The position numbers were made by a program, and so were the translations under genes. From Aliagarivorans marinus DSM 23064 (lineage in GTDB: Bacteria; Pseudomonadota; Gammaproteobacteria; Enterobacterales; Celerinatantimonadaceae), in NCBI RefSeq assembly GCF_000429485.1, contig NZ_AUBY01000009.1, positions 186,001 through 250,000 of the forward strand: 64,000 nt of DNA, read 5' to 3'. The notes under the pieces are model-generated. The model saw only the letters and a program-made list of their open reading frames with translations. It ran no database searches and was not told the origin of the DNA. Positions 33,038 through 42,779 of this stretch are shown here, piece after piece; the first letter of the stretch is position 1, and each line of letters starts with the position of its first letter.

Positions 33038-34066
33038 CTATTGTCCCAGAGGGTAGAAGGCTTCTTCAGCTAGAGGGTATAGATCTGGCGTTACTTCGGC
33101 GTTGATATAGCTCTCAACGATACGGCCGTCATCGGTGCCCCAGTAGTTGTTGCTCAGCTGAGAGACTTCGTAACCTGACAACGTCAGGCGCGGGTTGTAC
33201 AGATCGGTGGTTTCGATCGACACATACTCAGCTTCAATTTCCACATTTGTTAGAACAGAGTTAGTGATTTCTACAAAGTCAGCTACGAGTGTAGGATTCT
33301 CATTACCTTCAAGGTGACTGTTCTTAACTACAATGGTGTCAGCTTTAATGTTGTTAAAGTAATGTGGATCAAGAATTACATTGTTCAGCGTTACCTGGTT
33401 GAAGCTGCGAGCAGAAATCAGGCCTCGAGCTTTTACCAACTCTAGATCAACAATTCCATCTTCCTCGAAGCTGCTAATCCATGGTACCTCTGCGTGATTC
33501 TCGGGACCTCTCGCCAGTTTTAAGCTGCGGCTGGTCCGAAAAGAACCGTAGTCAGCGGTAGGTTGGAATGGGGTAAGATTCTCGAAGTTGACAGTTTCGG
33601 TAATCTCAAAGGCGTCAGGGCTAGCTGCGATTCTTTCTTGGCAGACCAAAGAGATCGTTTGGTCTTCAACTTTATCGGATTGCGCTAGGGAATACTCAAG
33701 GCCCGGCAAGGCTTCAAATGCTACACGCTCGTCAAAAACCAACTCATGGTCTTCGATGATCCACGCATCAACGACATAGTTACCTGGCATATCTAACATC
33801 AGTCGTTGAGTCCCTTCATCAACGTACGAGTTTGACCCTTCAGGTGCTTCAACCAAGGAGAAGCGCAGGTCGAGGTGTACTCTCATACCATTTTGATCGA
33901 ACAGGTGAATCTCTTGACTAGCGCTTGGGCAAGCTGCTGGAGACACATGCTTGCTGTTACTCCCCAAGTAATAGCTGGTCTGCTCTTGAACGTCGTCGTC
34001 ACTGCTACAACCAATTAAACCTAATACGCCAACTAATGCTACTGCCGTTTTGTTAACAAAGCTCAT
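33038..34066 (-). CDS. unrecognised AT-rich lipoprotein, possibly beta-helical
   Basis: 342 residues. Signal peptide with lipobox LIGC (C20), followed by SSDDD, which avoids Asp at +2 and so predicts an outer-membrane lipoprotein. The second half has short repeating strands ending in N/S residues (FNQVTLNNVIL, ADTIVVKNSHLEG, VADFVEITNSVL, EAEYVSIETTDL) and NNYWGTDDGR, a segment often seen at the end of right-handed beta-helices. In a 120-base sample (33241-33360) I counted 44 G or C (37%), far below neighbouring genes, which suggests acquisition. No functional assignment is possible. Confidence 0.75.
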   Translation of the reverse strand: MSFVNKTAVALVGVLGLIGCSSDDDVQEQTSYYLGSNSKHVSPAACPSASQEIHLFDQNGMRVHLDLRFSLVEAPEGSNSYVDEGTQRLMLDMPGNYVVDAWIIEDHELVFDERVAFEALPGLEYSLAQSDKVEDQTISLVCQERIAASPDAFEITETVNFENLTPFQPTADYGSFRTSRSLKLARGPENHAEVPWISSFEEDGIVDLELVKARGLISARSFNQVTLNNVILDPHYFNNIKADTIVVKNSHLEGNENPTLVADFVEITNSVLTNVEIEAEYVSIETTDLYNPRLTLSGYEVSQLSNNYWGTDDGRIVESYINAEVTPDLYPLAEEAFYPLGQ

Positions 34067-34215
34067 TTTTTACCCCTAGCTGAAATTTGGGCGTGAGACT
34101 AATGTATGTAACTGGGTTATGCAATAAATGGTGGTTTGTAATTTTGTTGTAAATTAATTATGCAGCATATTATACTGGTGATATTGAGTTGGGTGGCTTT
34201 TTGTTTCTTTTGAGG

Positions 34216-34239
34216 GTGGCCCTTTGGACAAAGGGCCAC
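34216..34239. terminator. hairpin downstream of gor
   Basis: Perfect 10-bp stem GTGGCCCTTT/AAAGGGCCAC with loop GGAC, 27 bases past the gor stop codon. No U-tract follows directly on the gor strand. Confidence 0.6.
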
Positions 34240-34265
34240 TCGAGTATGTTGTGATAAGTTCGAAT

Positions 34266-35615
34266 CTAGCGAAGCGTCACAAACTCTTCAGCACTGGTTG
34301 GGTGGATTGCCACACAGGCGTCGAAGTCGGCCTTGGTGGCGCCCATCTTCATGGCTACGCCGAAGCCTTGCAGGATCTCATCCATTCCCAAGCCAATACC
34401 ATGTAGGCCCACGACTTTCTCGTTTGGTCCGGCGCAGATCAGCTTCATCTTGGTGACTTGGCGGTGACGGGTCACCGCGGTGTACATGGCGCCGAAGCTA
34501 GAGTTGTATACTTTCACGTTCTGCTCACCGTACTCGGCAATCGCTTCTGGCTCGGTCAGGCCGATGGTGCCGATGGCGGGGTGGCTGAATACCACGGTGG
34601 GTACTAGCGAGTAGTCCATCTTGGCGTTGCTCTGGCCGTTGAACAGGCGCTCGGAGAGCAAGCGGCCGGCTTTAACTGCCACCGGGGTCAGCTCAATCTT
34701 GCCGATGTTGTCGCCCACCGCATACACGCCTGGGGCGCTGGTGTTGGAGTACTCGTCGACTTCGATATAGCCCCATTGATTGGTTTTCACCCCTGCGTTG
34801 TCTAAGTTGATCGCATCGGTGGCGGGCTCGCGGCCAATCGCCCAGATCAAGCAGTCCACGGTCAGGCTGTTGCCGTTTTCGAAGGTGACAAGTAGGTCGC
34901 CATCGGATAGTTGCTCTACAGACTTGGGTACATGGTTGGTGTGCAGCGTAGGGCCGTGTTCGGCCATTAGCTCCACTAAGGTCTCGCTGAGCATCGGGTC
35001 GAAGTTGCGTAGCGGGCTGTGTTTGCGTACCGCCAGATGGGTATCTGTGCCGAGTGCGTGTAGCACCCCAGCCAGTTCTACGGCGATGTAACCCGCGCCG
35101 ATAACCAAGGCGCTCTTGGGTTGCTGTTGAAGGGCAAAGAAGCCATCTGAGTCGATACCCAGCTCAGCGCCTGGAATGGAGGGAATGCTCGGGCGGCCGC
35201 CGGTGGCAATCAGGATATGTTTGGCGCGGTAGAGCTCGCCATCCACTTCCACGGTGTTGCTGTCCACAAAGCGGGCAAAGCCGTTGATCAGAGTGATGCC
35301 GTTGTTGGTCAACACGCGGTCGTAAGAGCCATGAATCCGTTCGATGTAGGCTTCACGGCTTTTCACCAAGGTGGCCCAGTCAAACTTGTTTACCGACACA
35401 TCGAAGCCATAGTCTTCGGCATAGAGGTGGATGGCCTCGGCCACTTGGGCGCCAAACCACATGGCTTTTTTCGGCACACAACCGACGTTAACGCAGGTGC
35501 CGCCCACGTGGCGAGCCTCAATCAGGCCGACTTTTTGGCCGTGCATCGCAGCGCGGTTTGCAGAGGCAATACCGCCGCTTCCAGCACCAATACAGAGATA
35601 ATCGAATTCAGTCAT
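34266..35615 (-). CDS. gor: glutathione-disulfide reductase
   Basis: 449 residues. FAD-binding GAGSGG (10-15), redox-active disulfide C41-VNVG-C46, NADPH-binding [13 protein letters not shown], and the C-terminal HPTSAEE with catalytic H438 and E443 from the partner subunit. It keeps glutathione reduced in the cytoplasm. Monocistronic. Confidence 0.96.
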   Translation of the reverse strand: MTEFDYLCIGAGSGGIASANRAAMHGQKVGLIEARHVGGTCVNVGCVPKKAMWFGAQVAEAIHLYAEDYGFDVSVNKFDWATLVKSREAYIERIHGSYDRVLTNNGITLINGFARFVDSNTVEVDGELYRAKHILIATGGRPSIPSIPGAELGIDSDGFFALQQQPKSALVIGAGYIAVELAGVLHALGTDTHLAVRKHSPLRNFDPMLSETLVELMAEHGPTLHTNHVPKSVEQLSDGDLLVTFENGNSLTVDCLIWAIGREPATDAINLDNAGVKTNQWGYIEVDEYSNTSAPGVYAVGDNIGKIELTPVAVKAGRLLSERLFNGQSNAKMDYSLVPTVVFSHPAIGTIGLTEPEAIAEYGEQNVKVYNSSFGAMYTAVTRHRQVTKMKLICAGPNEKVVGLHGIGLGMDEILQGFGVAMKMGATKADFDACVAIHPTSAEEFVTLR

Positions 35616-35737
35616 CTAGCTGCTCCTTAATTTGTGGCACTAGTATAAACGCAAGTCGTGGCGAGATGCGCGAGGAATTGATCCCCATCAATCCTTGATG
35701 ATGATTTCGGCATCAACAGCGGCCCGAATTGAGCCGC

Positions 35738-37783
35738 TTAGATGCGAAACTCCTCGGGGTCGATATCCGACTTTGGTTCAGGCTCGGGTTTTTCTGCCTG
35801 ATAAGGCAGGCGGATGGAGAAGTGCACCCCTTTGTCGGGTTCACTTTCGAAGGCGATATAGCCTTTGAGTAGCTGCACCACCAAGTTGTAGACGATATGG
35901 GTACCCAGCCCACTGCCGCCTTGGCCACGCTTGGTCGTCACGAAGGGGTCGAAGATCCGGTTAGCCAGCTCGGGTGGCACTCCGCAGCCGCTATCGCGGT
36001 AGTCGATCAGTAGCTGCTCATTCTCGCGCACGATGGAGATGGAGATCTTGCGCTCACCCTCCCAGTTGTTAAAGGCATGGGTGACCGAGTTGATGATCAG
36101 GTTGGAGTATATCTGGGTAAAGCTGCCGGGGTAGCTATAGAGCTCGAGTTGGCGGTCGCAATCTACCACCACCTCGGTATTGGCACGTTTGAGCTTATGA
36201 CCTAGCGAGGTGATAACCTGATGAACATTCTCGCTGAGATTAAAGGTGTAGCAGGCCTCTGAGCTTTGATCGACCGCCACCTGCTTAAAGCTGCTGATTA
36301 AATCAGAGGCGCGTCGCAGGTTGCTTAGCAGCAGCTCAGAGCTTTGGTTAAGGTTCTCGATGAGATCCTCCATAAAGCTGCGACTGAGTTTACCGCTGCT
36401 GACATTCTCTTCCAGCTGCTTGCTCTGCTCTTGCAGGTAGGAAGCGGCGGTTACGCTGATACCGATAGGGGTGTTGATCTCATGGGCCACCCCCGCCACT
36501 AGGCTACCCAGCGAGGCCATCTTCTCTGCCTCCACCAGGCTTTGCTGGGCGTTCTTGAGCTTGTCGAAGGCGCTGGCTAGCTGGCGGTTACTCTCTTCCA
36601 GTTTTTCGGTGCGCACTTCTACCTTGTGCTCCAGCTCGTCATTGAGCTGCTTGATCTCGTTCTCCACCTGTTTGAGCGGCGTGACGTCGTAGCCAAAGGC
36701 GATCATCCGGGCGACTTCGTTACCCTCGTAGAAGGGCACAAAGGTCCAGATCAGGGTGTATTGGGTATCGTTTTGATCGCTAAGGGTTAGCTCTTGGTCT
36801 TCAATCACCCTCAGCTGGCGCAGCTCGTCCTCGATAAAGTCGCGCTTATTGGCATCGACAAACACGCTCAGCCAGCTCTGGCCGACCAGCTCGGCCTGAT
36901 GGAAGCCAGTAAGCATCACCCCGGCTGGGTTGACGTTGATGATGTCGAGGTGGTTGTCCAGCGTCACGATAATCGCGTTACTGGCATTAATAATGGTGGC
37001 AGAGAAGTCACGCTCTTTTTCTAGCTGCTCGGTGGCCTTGAGTCGTTGTTCGAACTCGTGATTGATCTTAAAGGTCATCTGGTTGAGGGTATTAACCAGT
37101 TCACTGAGCTCATCGTTGCGGGTACGGCCGTGACCGAGTTCCAGTGGCGCGCCCAAATTATCTAGGTCTAGGTTGCGGGTGTATTCCACGATGGTGTTGA
37201 GATGGCGCACAATCACGTAGTAGATGATAAACAGGATCACAATCGAGACCACCAGGGTCTTGATGGTCTGGCTGATCAGGATCAGCATGGCCTTTTCCCA
37301 CAGCCGCTTATAAACCTGATCCAAGGAGGCAGCCACAAACAGCTTACCAACCAACTCGCCTTGATAACTCAGCTCAAACTCCTGCTGCAGGTCGTAGCGC
37401 TCGGAGGAGCGGCCGCGCGCTAATAAAGGTACTTCCGAGCTACCGAGGATCTCTTTAACCAGCACGTACTGCATATTCGGCAGATTCATAATCCCTTCAA
37501 TCTGCACCTGTACCTGCTCTTCATCGAGGTTCCACAAGCTGGCGGCGATGGGTTGCAGAAAGCTCACCTCGATCTGGGCGATGCTGTCCTTAATCACTTT
37601 TACATCTTGGCGGTAATCATAGCGGAGCTGGATAAGGGTAATGACCAGCGCCAGCAGGGTGGAGCAGATCAAGATATAGGAAAGCATCCGTAGTGAGAGG
37701 CTGTTGGTTCCCTTGTTCAGGGCCAGTTTTTTGATGAGGCTGGTTTGGTCTTCCGGAACCAGATCATGCTCGGTGTGCTCCAT
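35738..37783 (-). CDS. orphan PAS-domain sensor histidine kinase
   Basis: 681 residues. Membrane helix ~33-52, a periplasmic sensor domain of ~110 residues (FLQPIAASLWNLDEEQV region), second helix ~165-193, HAMP-like segment, coiled coil, PAS domain (~255-370), another coiled coil, a dimerisation/phosphoacceptor domain with H435 (GVAHEINTPIG), and a HATPase with NLIINSV, DSGCGVP and GGSGLGTHI. The HEINTPIG type is common in large hybrid-like kinases. No response regulator lies next to it, so the partner is unknown; the ligand is unknown too. Confidence 0.9.
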   Translation of the reverse strand: MEHTEHDLVPEDQTSLIKKLALNKGTNSLSLRMLSYILICSTLLALVITLIQLRYDYRQDVKVIKDSIAQIEVSFLQPIAASLWNLDEEQVQVQIEGIMNLPNMQYVLVKEILGSSEVPLLARGRSSERYDLQQEFELSYQGELVGKLFVAASLDQVYKRLWEKAMLILISQTIKTLVVSIVILFIIYYVIVRHLNTIVEYTRNLDLDNLGAPLELGHGRTRNDELSELVNTLNQMTFKINHEFEQRLKATEQLEKERDFSATIINASNAIIVTLDNHLDIINVNPAGVMLTGFHQAELVGQSWLSVFVDANKRDFIEDELRQLRVIEDQELTLSDQNDTQYTLIWTFVPFYEGNEVARMIAFGYDVTPLKQVENEIKQLNDELEHKVEVRTEKLEESNRQLASAFDKLKNAQQSLVEAEKMASLGSLVAGVAHEINTPIGISVTAASYLQEQSKQLEENVSSGKLSRSFMEDLIENLNQSSELLLSNLRRASDLISSFKQVAVDQSSEACYTFNLSENVHQVITSLGHKLKRANTEVVVDCDRQLELYSYPGSFTQIYSNLIINSVTHAFNNWEGERKISISIVRENEQLLIDYRDSGCGVPPELANRIFDPFVTTKRGQGGSGLGTHIVYNLVVQLLKGYIAFESEPDKGVHFSIRLPYQAEKPEPEPKSDIDPEEFRI

Positions 37784-37949
37784 TCACCCGTCCTTGCTTC
37801 GTGCTGTGGAGTTGTAGTTATGCTTATCGCAATCATAGTCCAAACGCTCACTATGTAAACTGGCTAAGTGATTAGCCGACTTGAATTTCTTGGTGTAAAC
37901 CCGCATCTTTTTAGTTTGTCCGCCAAGTTGGCCAGCCCAAGGAATTCAA

Positions 37950-39983
37950 ATGAGCAACCCATTACTCTGTATTACCGGATTACCGCCTTTTAGCGAGATT
38001 AAACCTGAGCATGTTAAACCTGCTGTAGAGCAAGCGATTGCAGACTGCCGTGAGGTGATCGAGCAGGTAGTGGCAGAGGCTGAGCCTAGCTGGGAGAATC
38101 TGATCCTGCCGCTGGACGAAGTGAACGACAAGCTAAGTCGCTTGTGGTCGCCGGTCAGCCATATGAATGCGGTGGTCAACAGCAAGGAGCTACGTGAGGC
38201 CTATGAGTCTTGCTTGGGCATGCTGTCCGAGTACTCCACCTTTGTCGGCCAGCATAGCGGCCTGTATCAGGCATACGAGAAGCTGGCGGCCAGTGAAGCC
38301 TTTGCCGCTTACTCGCCAGCCCAGCAGAAATCCATCGATGATGCCCTACGCGACTTTAAACTGTCGGGGATTGCGTTAGAGAGCGACAAGCAGCAGCGCT
38401 ATGGCGAGATTGTGGCGCGTCTATCGGAGCTCAGCTCCAGTTTCTCTAACAATGTGCTCGATGCTACCGTTGCCTGGCAAAAGCAGGTTACTGATGAAGC
38501 CGAGTTAGCAGGGCTGCCAGAATCAGCGCTGGCGGCCGCCAAGCAAGCCGCAGAGCTTAAAGAGCTCGACGGTTACCTGCTGACGCTGGAGTTCCCCAGC
38601 TATCTGGCGGTGATGACCTACGCCGATAAACGCGAGCTGCGCGAAGAGGTGTACCGCGCCTTTTGTACCCGCGCATCGGAAAACGGCCCGCATCAAGGTC
38701 AGTACGACAACACCGCCATCATTGAAGAAGAGCTGGCCCTGCGCCAAGAGCTGGCTGCGCTACTTGGCTTTGAAAGCTACGCGCACAAATCTCTGGCCAC
38801 CAAAATGGCAGAGTCCCCCGAGCAAGTACTGGGCTTTCTAGAAGATCTTGGCAAACGCTCCAAGCCTCAAGCCGAGCGAGAGCTGGGCGAGCTGCAGGCC
38901 TTTGCCAAACAAGAACATGGTGTGGAGGAGTTGGCCGCCTGGGATATCGCTTACTACGGCGAGAAGCTTAAGCAGCATACCTACTCAATCTCCGATGAGC
39001 TGCTACGCCCTTACTTCCCAGAAGATCGGGTGCTAAGCGGTCTGTTCGAAGTAGTTAAGCGCCTGTTCAAGGTTGAAGTGAAAGAGCGTCAAGGCGTGGA
39101 TAGCTGGCATGACGATGTGCGCTTCTTCGAGCTGTTTGACGAGTCTGGTGCACTGCGCGGCAGCTTTTACCTTGACCTGTATGCCCGCGAGCATAAGCGC
39201 GGCGGCGCTTGGATGGATGAGTGCATTGGCCGTCGGGTCGACGCACAAGGGCAAGTGATCCTGCCAGTGGCCTACCTGACTTGTAACTTCAATAAGCCAG
39301 TGGGCGATAAGCCTGCGCTGTTTACCCACGATGAAGTGGTCACCTTGTTCCACGAGTTTGGCCATGGCATCCACCATATGCTCACCCAAGTCGATGTGGC
39401 TGCCGTGTCGGGCATCAATGGTGTGGCCTGGGATGCAGTTGAGCTGCCAAGCCAGTTCCTCGAGAACTGGTGCTGGGAGGAGCAAGCGCTGGCGTTTATC
39501 TCTGGCCACTATCAAAGCGGCGAGCCACTGCCTCACGAGCTGCTAGAGAAGATGCTGGCAGCCAAGAACTTCCAGTCGGCGATGATGATGGTGCGCCAGC
39601 TAGAGTTCGCTATTTTCGATTTCGAGCTGCATGCTCAGAGCGCGCTGCAAGGCTCGGTGCAGGAGTATCTGGACAAGGTGCGTGAGCGCGTTGCGGTAAT
39701 CATCCCACCGGCCTTTAACCGCTTCCAGAACAGCTTTAGCCACATCTTTGCCGGTGGCTATAGCGCGGGTTACTACAGCTACAAGTGGGCTGAAGTGCTG
39801 TCGGCGGATGCCTTCTCACTCTTTGAGGAAGAAGGGATCTTCAACCCAGACACCGGCCGCTCGTTTATGCAGAATATCTTGGAGAAAGGTGGCTCAGAGA
39901 AGCCGATGGCCTTGTTTAAGGCCTTCCGTGGTCGTGAACCCGAGGTTGATGCGTTGCTGCGTCACAGCGGAATTAGCGCCTAG
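37950..39983 (+). CDS. prlC: oligopeptidase A (M3 metallopeptidase)
   Basis: 677 residues. A zinc oligopeptidase that clears cleaved signal peptides and small peptides in the cytoplasm. HEFGH at 468-472 binds zinc, with the third ligand Glu in WDAVELPSQFLENW. The start SNPLLCITGLPPFSEIKPEHV and the end FRGREPEVDALLRHSGI match PrlC/OpdA. Start ATG at 37950 with AAGGAAT upstream. Confidence 0.96.
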   Translation: MSNPLLCITGLPPFSEIKPEHVKPAVEQAIADCREVIEQVVAEAEPSWENLILPLDEVNDKLSRLWSPVSHMNAVVNSKELREAYESCLGMLSEYSTFVGQHSGLYQAYEKLAASEAFAAYSPAQQKSIDDALRDFKLSGIALESDKQQRYGEIVARLSELSSSFSNNVLDATVAWQKQVTDEAELAGLPESALAAAKQAAELKELDGYLLTLEFPSYLAVMTYADKRELREEVYRAFCTRASENGPHQGQYDNTAIIEEELALRQELAALLGFESYAHKSLATKMAESPEQVLGFLEDLGKRSKPQAERELGELQAFAKQEHGVEELAAWDIAYYGEKLKQHTYSISDELLRPYFPEDRVLSGLFEVVKRLFKVEVKERQGVDSWHDDVRFFELFDESGALRGSFYLDLYAREHKRGGAWMDECIGRRVDAQGQVILPVAYLTCNFNKPVGDKPALFTHDEVVTLFHEFGHGIHHMLTQVDVAAVSGINGVAWDAVELPSQFLENWCWEEQALAFISGHYQSGEPLPHELLEKMLAAKNFQSAMMMVRQLEFAIFDFELHAQSALQGSVQEYLDKVRERVAVIIPPAFNRFQNSFSHIFAGGYSAGYYSYKWAEVLSADAFSLFEEEGIFNPDTGRSFMQNILEKGGSEKPMALFKAFRGREPEVDALLRHSGISA

Positions 39984-40049
39984 GTAACAGCTTTGCCGCT
40001 GCGCAGGCTCTGTGCAGCGGATGTATTACAGGGAAGAAGGACCCGCATA

Positions 40050-41162
40050 ATGGAAGAGCTCTATCAGTGGTTGGAGCAACAAACCTCACAACTGGAAACC
40101 AGTAATTGGCTGTTTGATGTCTCAGTGGTGCTAACCATTACCGTGGTGGCGTTTGTGGCTTGGCGTATGCTTGCGTCACGCTTGGAGCGTTTGGCTGCAG
40201 GCACCCGCTACCGATGGGATGAAGCAGTATGGTTCGCCTTGTGGAAGCCGATCAACTGGTTGATTGCAGTGGTGGGCCTGTCGCTGGTGGCGACGGTGTT
40301 CGCCAAGCAGTTAGACCCAGACGTCGCCCAGTTAATACCGATTAGCCGCAAGATTGCGGTGGTGATGATGCTAACTTGGGCCGCGTTGCGCTTTATTCGC
40401 AAGGCAGAACAGGTACTGGTAAAAGAGCAGCATCGTGACCAAACCACGGTATTGGCCGTAGGCAAGCTGTTGCGGGCATCGGTGGTCATACTGATGCTGC
40501 TGGCGGTGATGCAGATCCTTGGCTTTAGCATCTCAGGGGTGCTGGCCTTCGGTGGTATGGGCGGTCTGATTGTCGGTATGGCGGCAAAAGATCTGCTGTC
40601 GAACTTCTTTGGCGCGCTGATCATCTATCTGGACAAACCCTTCAAGGTGGGCGACTGGGTACGCTCGCCGGATCGCAGCATCGAAGGCACCGTCGAGAAT
40701 ATCGGTTGGCGGGTCACTCGCATTCGTACCTTCGACAAGCGTCCGCTGTATATCCCCAATGCGATCTTCTCCAGCATTGTGGTGGAGAATCCGAGCCGGA
40801 TGAGCCACCGCCGAATCAAAGAGACCATCGGTATCCGCTACGGCGATGCCGCCAAGATGCAGGTGATTGTTGAGCAGGTCAAACAGATGCTGGAGCAGCA
40901 TCCGGAGATAGACACTACGCAAACCCTGATGGTCAACTTCGATGCCTTCGGTCCGTCCTCGCTGGATTTCTTTATCTATACCTTCACCAAAACCACCAAC
41001 TGGGTGAAGTACCATCAGGTGAAACAGGACGTGCTGAATAAAATTGTCGCAATCGTTGAAGGCCATGGCGCTGAGTTTGCCTTCCCAACGCGCACCTTGC
41101 ATGTGGTAGCGGAGGGTGCAGAACAAAGCCTTAACTCGCCACTAAGCAGTGTAGGTGAATAA
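40050..41162 (+). CDS. MscS-family mechanosensitive ion channel
   Basis: 370 residues from the ATG at 40050 (GAAGG ~11 bases upstream); a longer frame from 39993 has no ribosome site. About four to five membrane segments, with the pore helix VLAFGGMGGLIVGMAAKDLLSNFFGALIIYLDKPFKVGDWV (key glycines and alanines of MscS TM3 present), then the beta domain (GTVENIGWRVTRIRTFDKRPLYIPN) and the cytoplasmic cage. Architecture resembles YnaI/YbdG-like medium channels. It relieves turgor on hypo-osmotic shock. It may be cotranscribed with prlC (66-bp gap). Confidence 0.88.
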   Translation: MEELYQWLEQQTSQLETSNWLFDVSVVLTITVVAFVAWRMLASRLERLAAGTRYRWDEAVWFALWKPINWLIAVVGLSLVATVFAKQLDPDVAQLIPISRKIAVVMMLTWAALRFIRKAEQVLVKEQHRDQTTVLAVGKLLRASVVILMLLAVMQILGFSISGVLAFGGMGGLIVGMAAKDLLSNFFGALIIYLDKPFKVGDWVRSPDRSIEGTVENIGWRVTRIRTFDKRPLYIPNAIFSSIVVENPSRMSHRRIKETIGIRYGDAAKMQVIVEQVKQMLEQHPEIDTTQTLMVNFDAFGPSSLDFFIYTFTKTTNWVKYHQVKQDVLNKIVAIVEGHGAEFAFPTRTLHVVAEGAEQSLNSPLSSVGE

Positions 41163-41588
41163 CTATTCGTTTTACTTGCGTATGTTTATGATGCATTAGT
41201 GAATGTTCTGGCGATTCTTTGGCCATGTAAGAGCATTATGCTGGGTTTGGATGAGAATCCCTTAAATTCGGGGGACTAAACCCAGCAAATTGGATGAATG
41301 TATAAAATAACGACAAGATTTTTCAATGCTGCGCAAATCGCAGTGTAATGTGCTGCTAAAGCATGACATCGTTCTAAAACCCCTCTGAATATCCTTCAAA
41401 TCACAGTGATTAACCGGGCGTGAATAGTCACATCCACTGCCTGCCCGGCCCCGCCAGCTTGTGTCGTTATCCGCTATTGAGGTAAAACAGAGCTGTAATA
41501 ACAACGACACAATGGCTAGCGCTGTGCCCTTTTGATAGCCAGCGACTCGCCGTATCGCAAACACAATCTACGTTACATGGAGCGAACG
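41163..41588. promoter_or_regulatory. 426-bp region upstream of livJ rich in inverted repeats
   Basis: No gene is supported. Five inverted repeats are visible in order: GCTGGGTTT...AAACCCAGC (41240-41286, 29-base inner part with a small TCCC/GGGA pairing), CTGCG-CAAAT-CGCAG (41329-41343), AATCAC-A-GTGATT (41399-41411), CCGGGC...GCCCGG (41414-41448) and GTGTCGTT...AACGACAC (41461-41510). They may be operators, an attenuated leader or a small RNA. The first could also end the upstream mscS transcript. Confidence 0.5.
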
Positions 41589-42686
41589 ATGAATAAATGG
41601 AAGACCTGTGTCTTAGCCTCGGCGGTATCGGCTGCTTTACTTGGAGCGGGCGCTGCGAACGCCGCTACCGTTAAAGTGGCGGTTGCAGGCCCGGTAACCG
41701 GCCCTGTTGCTCAGTATGGTGATATGCAATTCGCCGGTGCTGGCATCGCTCAAGACTTACTTGATGGCGAAACCAAGCTGGAAGTCGTGGTTTACGATGA
41801 TGCCTGTGAGCCTAAGCAAGCGGTCGCGGTAGCCAACAAGATCATCAATGACGGCATTCAATATGTAATCGGCCACCTGTGTTCAGGTGCCACCCAGCCA
41901 GCTTCTGACGTATACGAAGACGAAGGTGTGCTGATGATTACTCCAGCAGCAACCAGCCCTGACATTACTGCCCGTGGCCACGAGCTGGTGTTCCGCACCA
42001 TCGGCCTGGATAGTGACCAAGGCCCAACCGCAGCACGCTACATTCTGACCAGCGTTAAGCCATCAAAAGTAGCGGTTATCCACGATAAGCAACAATACGG
42101 TGAAGGTATCGCCACCTCTGTGAAGCAAGAGCTGGAAGCGGCTGGCACCGAGGTTGTGGCCTTTGAAGGTGTGACTGCCGGTGACAAAGACTTTTCAGCC
42201 CTTATCGCCAAGCTTAAGCGCTTGAACGTTGATTTCGTTTACTACGGTGGCTACCACCCTGAGCTGGGCCTGCTGTTGCGTCAGTCTTATGAGCAAGGTT
42301 TGGAAGCGCGTTACATGGGCCCCGAAGGCGTAGGTAACAAAGATATCTCGGCGATTGCCCAAGAAGCCTCTGAAGGCCTGCTGGTTACCCTGCCTAAGAA
42401 ATACGACTTGGTTCCAGCGAACGCCCCAATCGTCGATGCGCTGAAAACTAAAGGCGAAGACCCAACTGGCCCATTCGTATGGACCGCCTATGCCGCAATG
42501 CAGGCGATTCAAGCGGGTGTAACTGCGGCGGGGGATGACCCAGAAGCCGTGGCTGAATACCTACGCGCTAACACTGTGGATACCGTCATGGGCCCTCTGC
42601 AGTGGGACGATAAAGGCGACCTGAAAGGGTTCGACTTTGGCGTGTTCAGCTGGCACGCCGATGGCACCTCTTCGGTGGCTGAGTAA
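41589..42686 (+). CDS. livJ: branched-chain amino acid ABC transporter, periplasmic binding protein
   Basis: 365 residues from the ATG at 41589 (GGAG 6 bases upstream; an ATG at 41577 overlaps that site). Signal peptide cleaved near GAGAANA. Leu/Ile/Val-binding fold: [20 protein letters not shown], the Cys pair in [10 protein letters not shown] and GHLCSGAT, and [11 protein letters not shown] are LivJ/LivK signatures. It delivers Leu, Ile, Val or related amino acids to LivHMGF. First gene of livJHMGF. Confidence 0.93.
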   Translation: MNKWKTCVLASAVSAALLGAGAANAATVKVAVAGPVTGPVAQYGDMQFAGAGIAQDLLDGETKLEVVVYDDACEPKQAVAVANKIINDGIQYVIGHLCSGATQPASDVYEDEGVLMITPAATSPDITARGHELVFRTIGLDSDQGPTAARYILTSVKPSKVAVIHDKQQYGEGIATSVKQELEAAGTEVVAFEGVTAGDKDFSALIAKLKRLNVDFVYYGGYHPELGLLLRQSYEQGLEARYMGPEGVGNKDISAIAQEASEGLLVTLPKKYDLVPANAPIVDALKTKGEDPTGPFVWTAYAAMQAIQAGVTAAGDDPEAVAEYLRANTVDTVMGPLQWDDKGDLKGFDFGVFSWHADGTSSVAE

Positions 42687-42694
42687 CCTCCAAG

Positions 42695-42719
42695 CAGCGC
42701 CCGCTTAACGCGGGCGCTG
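42695..42719 (+). other. intercistronic hairpin between livJ and livH
   Basis: A 10-bp GC-rich stem CAGCGCCCGC/GCGGGCGCTG with loop TTAAC, followed by TCCTGTTC, 8 bases after livJ. It probably stabilises livJ mRNA or causes partial termination, so that binding protein is made in excess over the permease. Confidence 0.7.
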
Positions 42720-42779
42720 TCCTGTTCTATATGCAACAGTATCCGCTACCGTACGGCTACCTTGCAGTTTGGATGAACC

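Noticed and set aside
40533-41126. 197-codon minus-strand frame opposite the MscS gene
   Set aside because: Antisense shadow of a well-supported channel gene.
41262-41564. 100-codon minus-strand frame upstream of livJ
   Set aside because: No ribosome site or recognisable domain; it runs across several inverted repeats.
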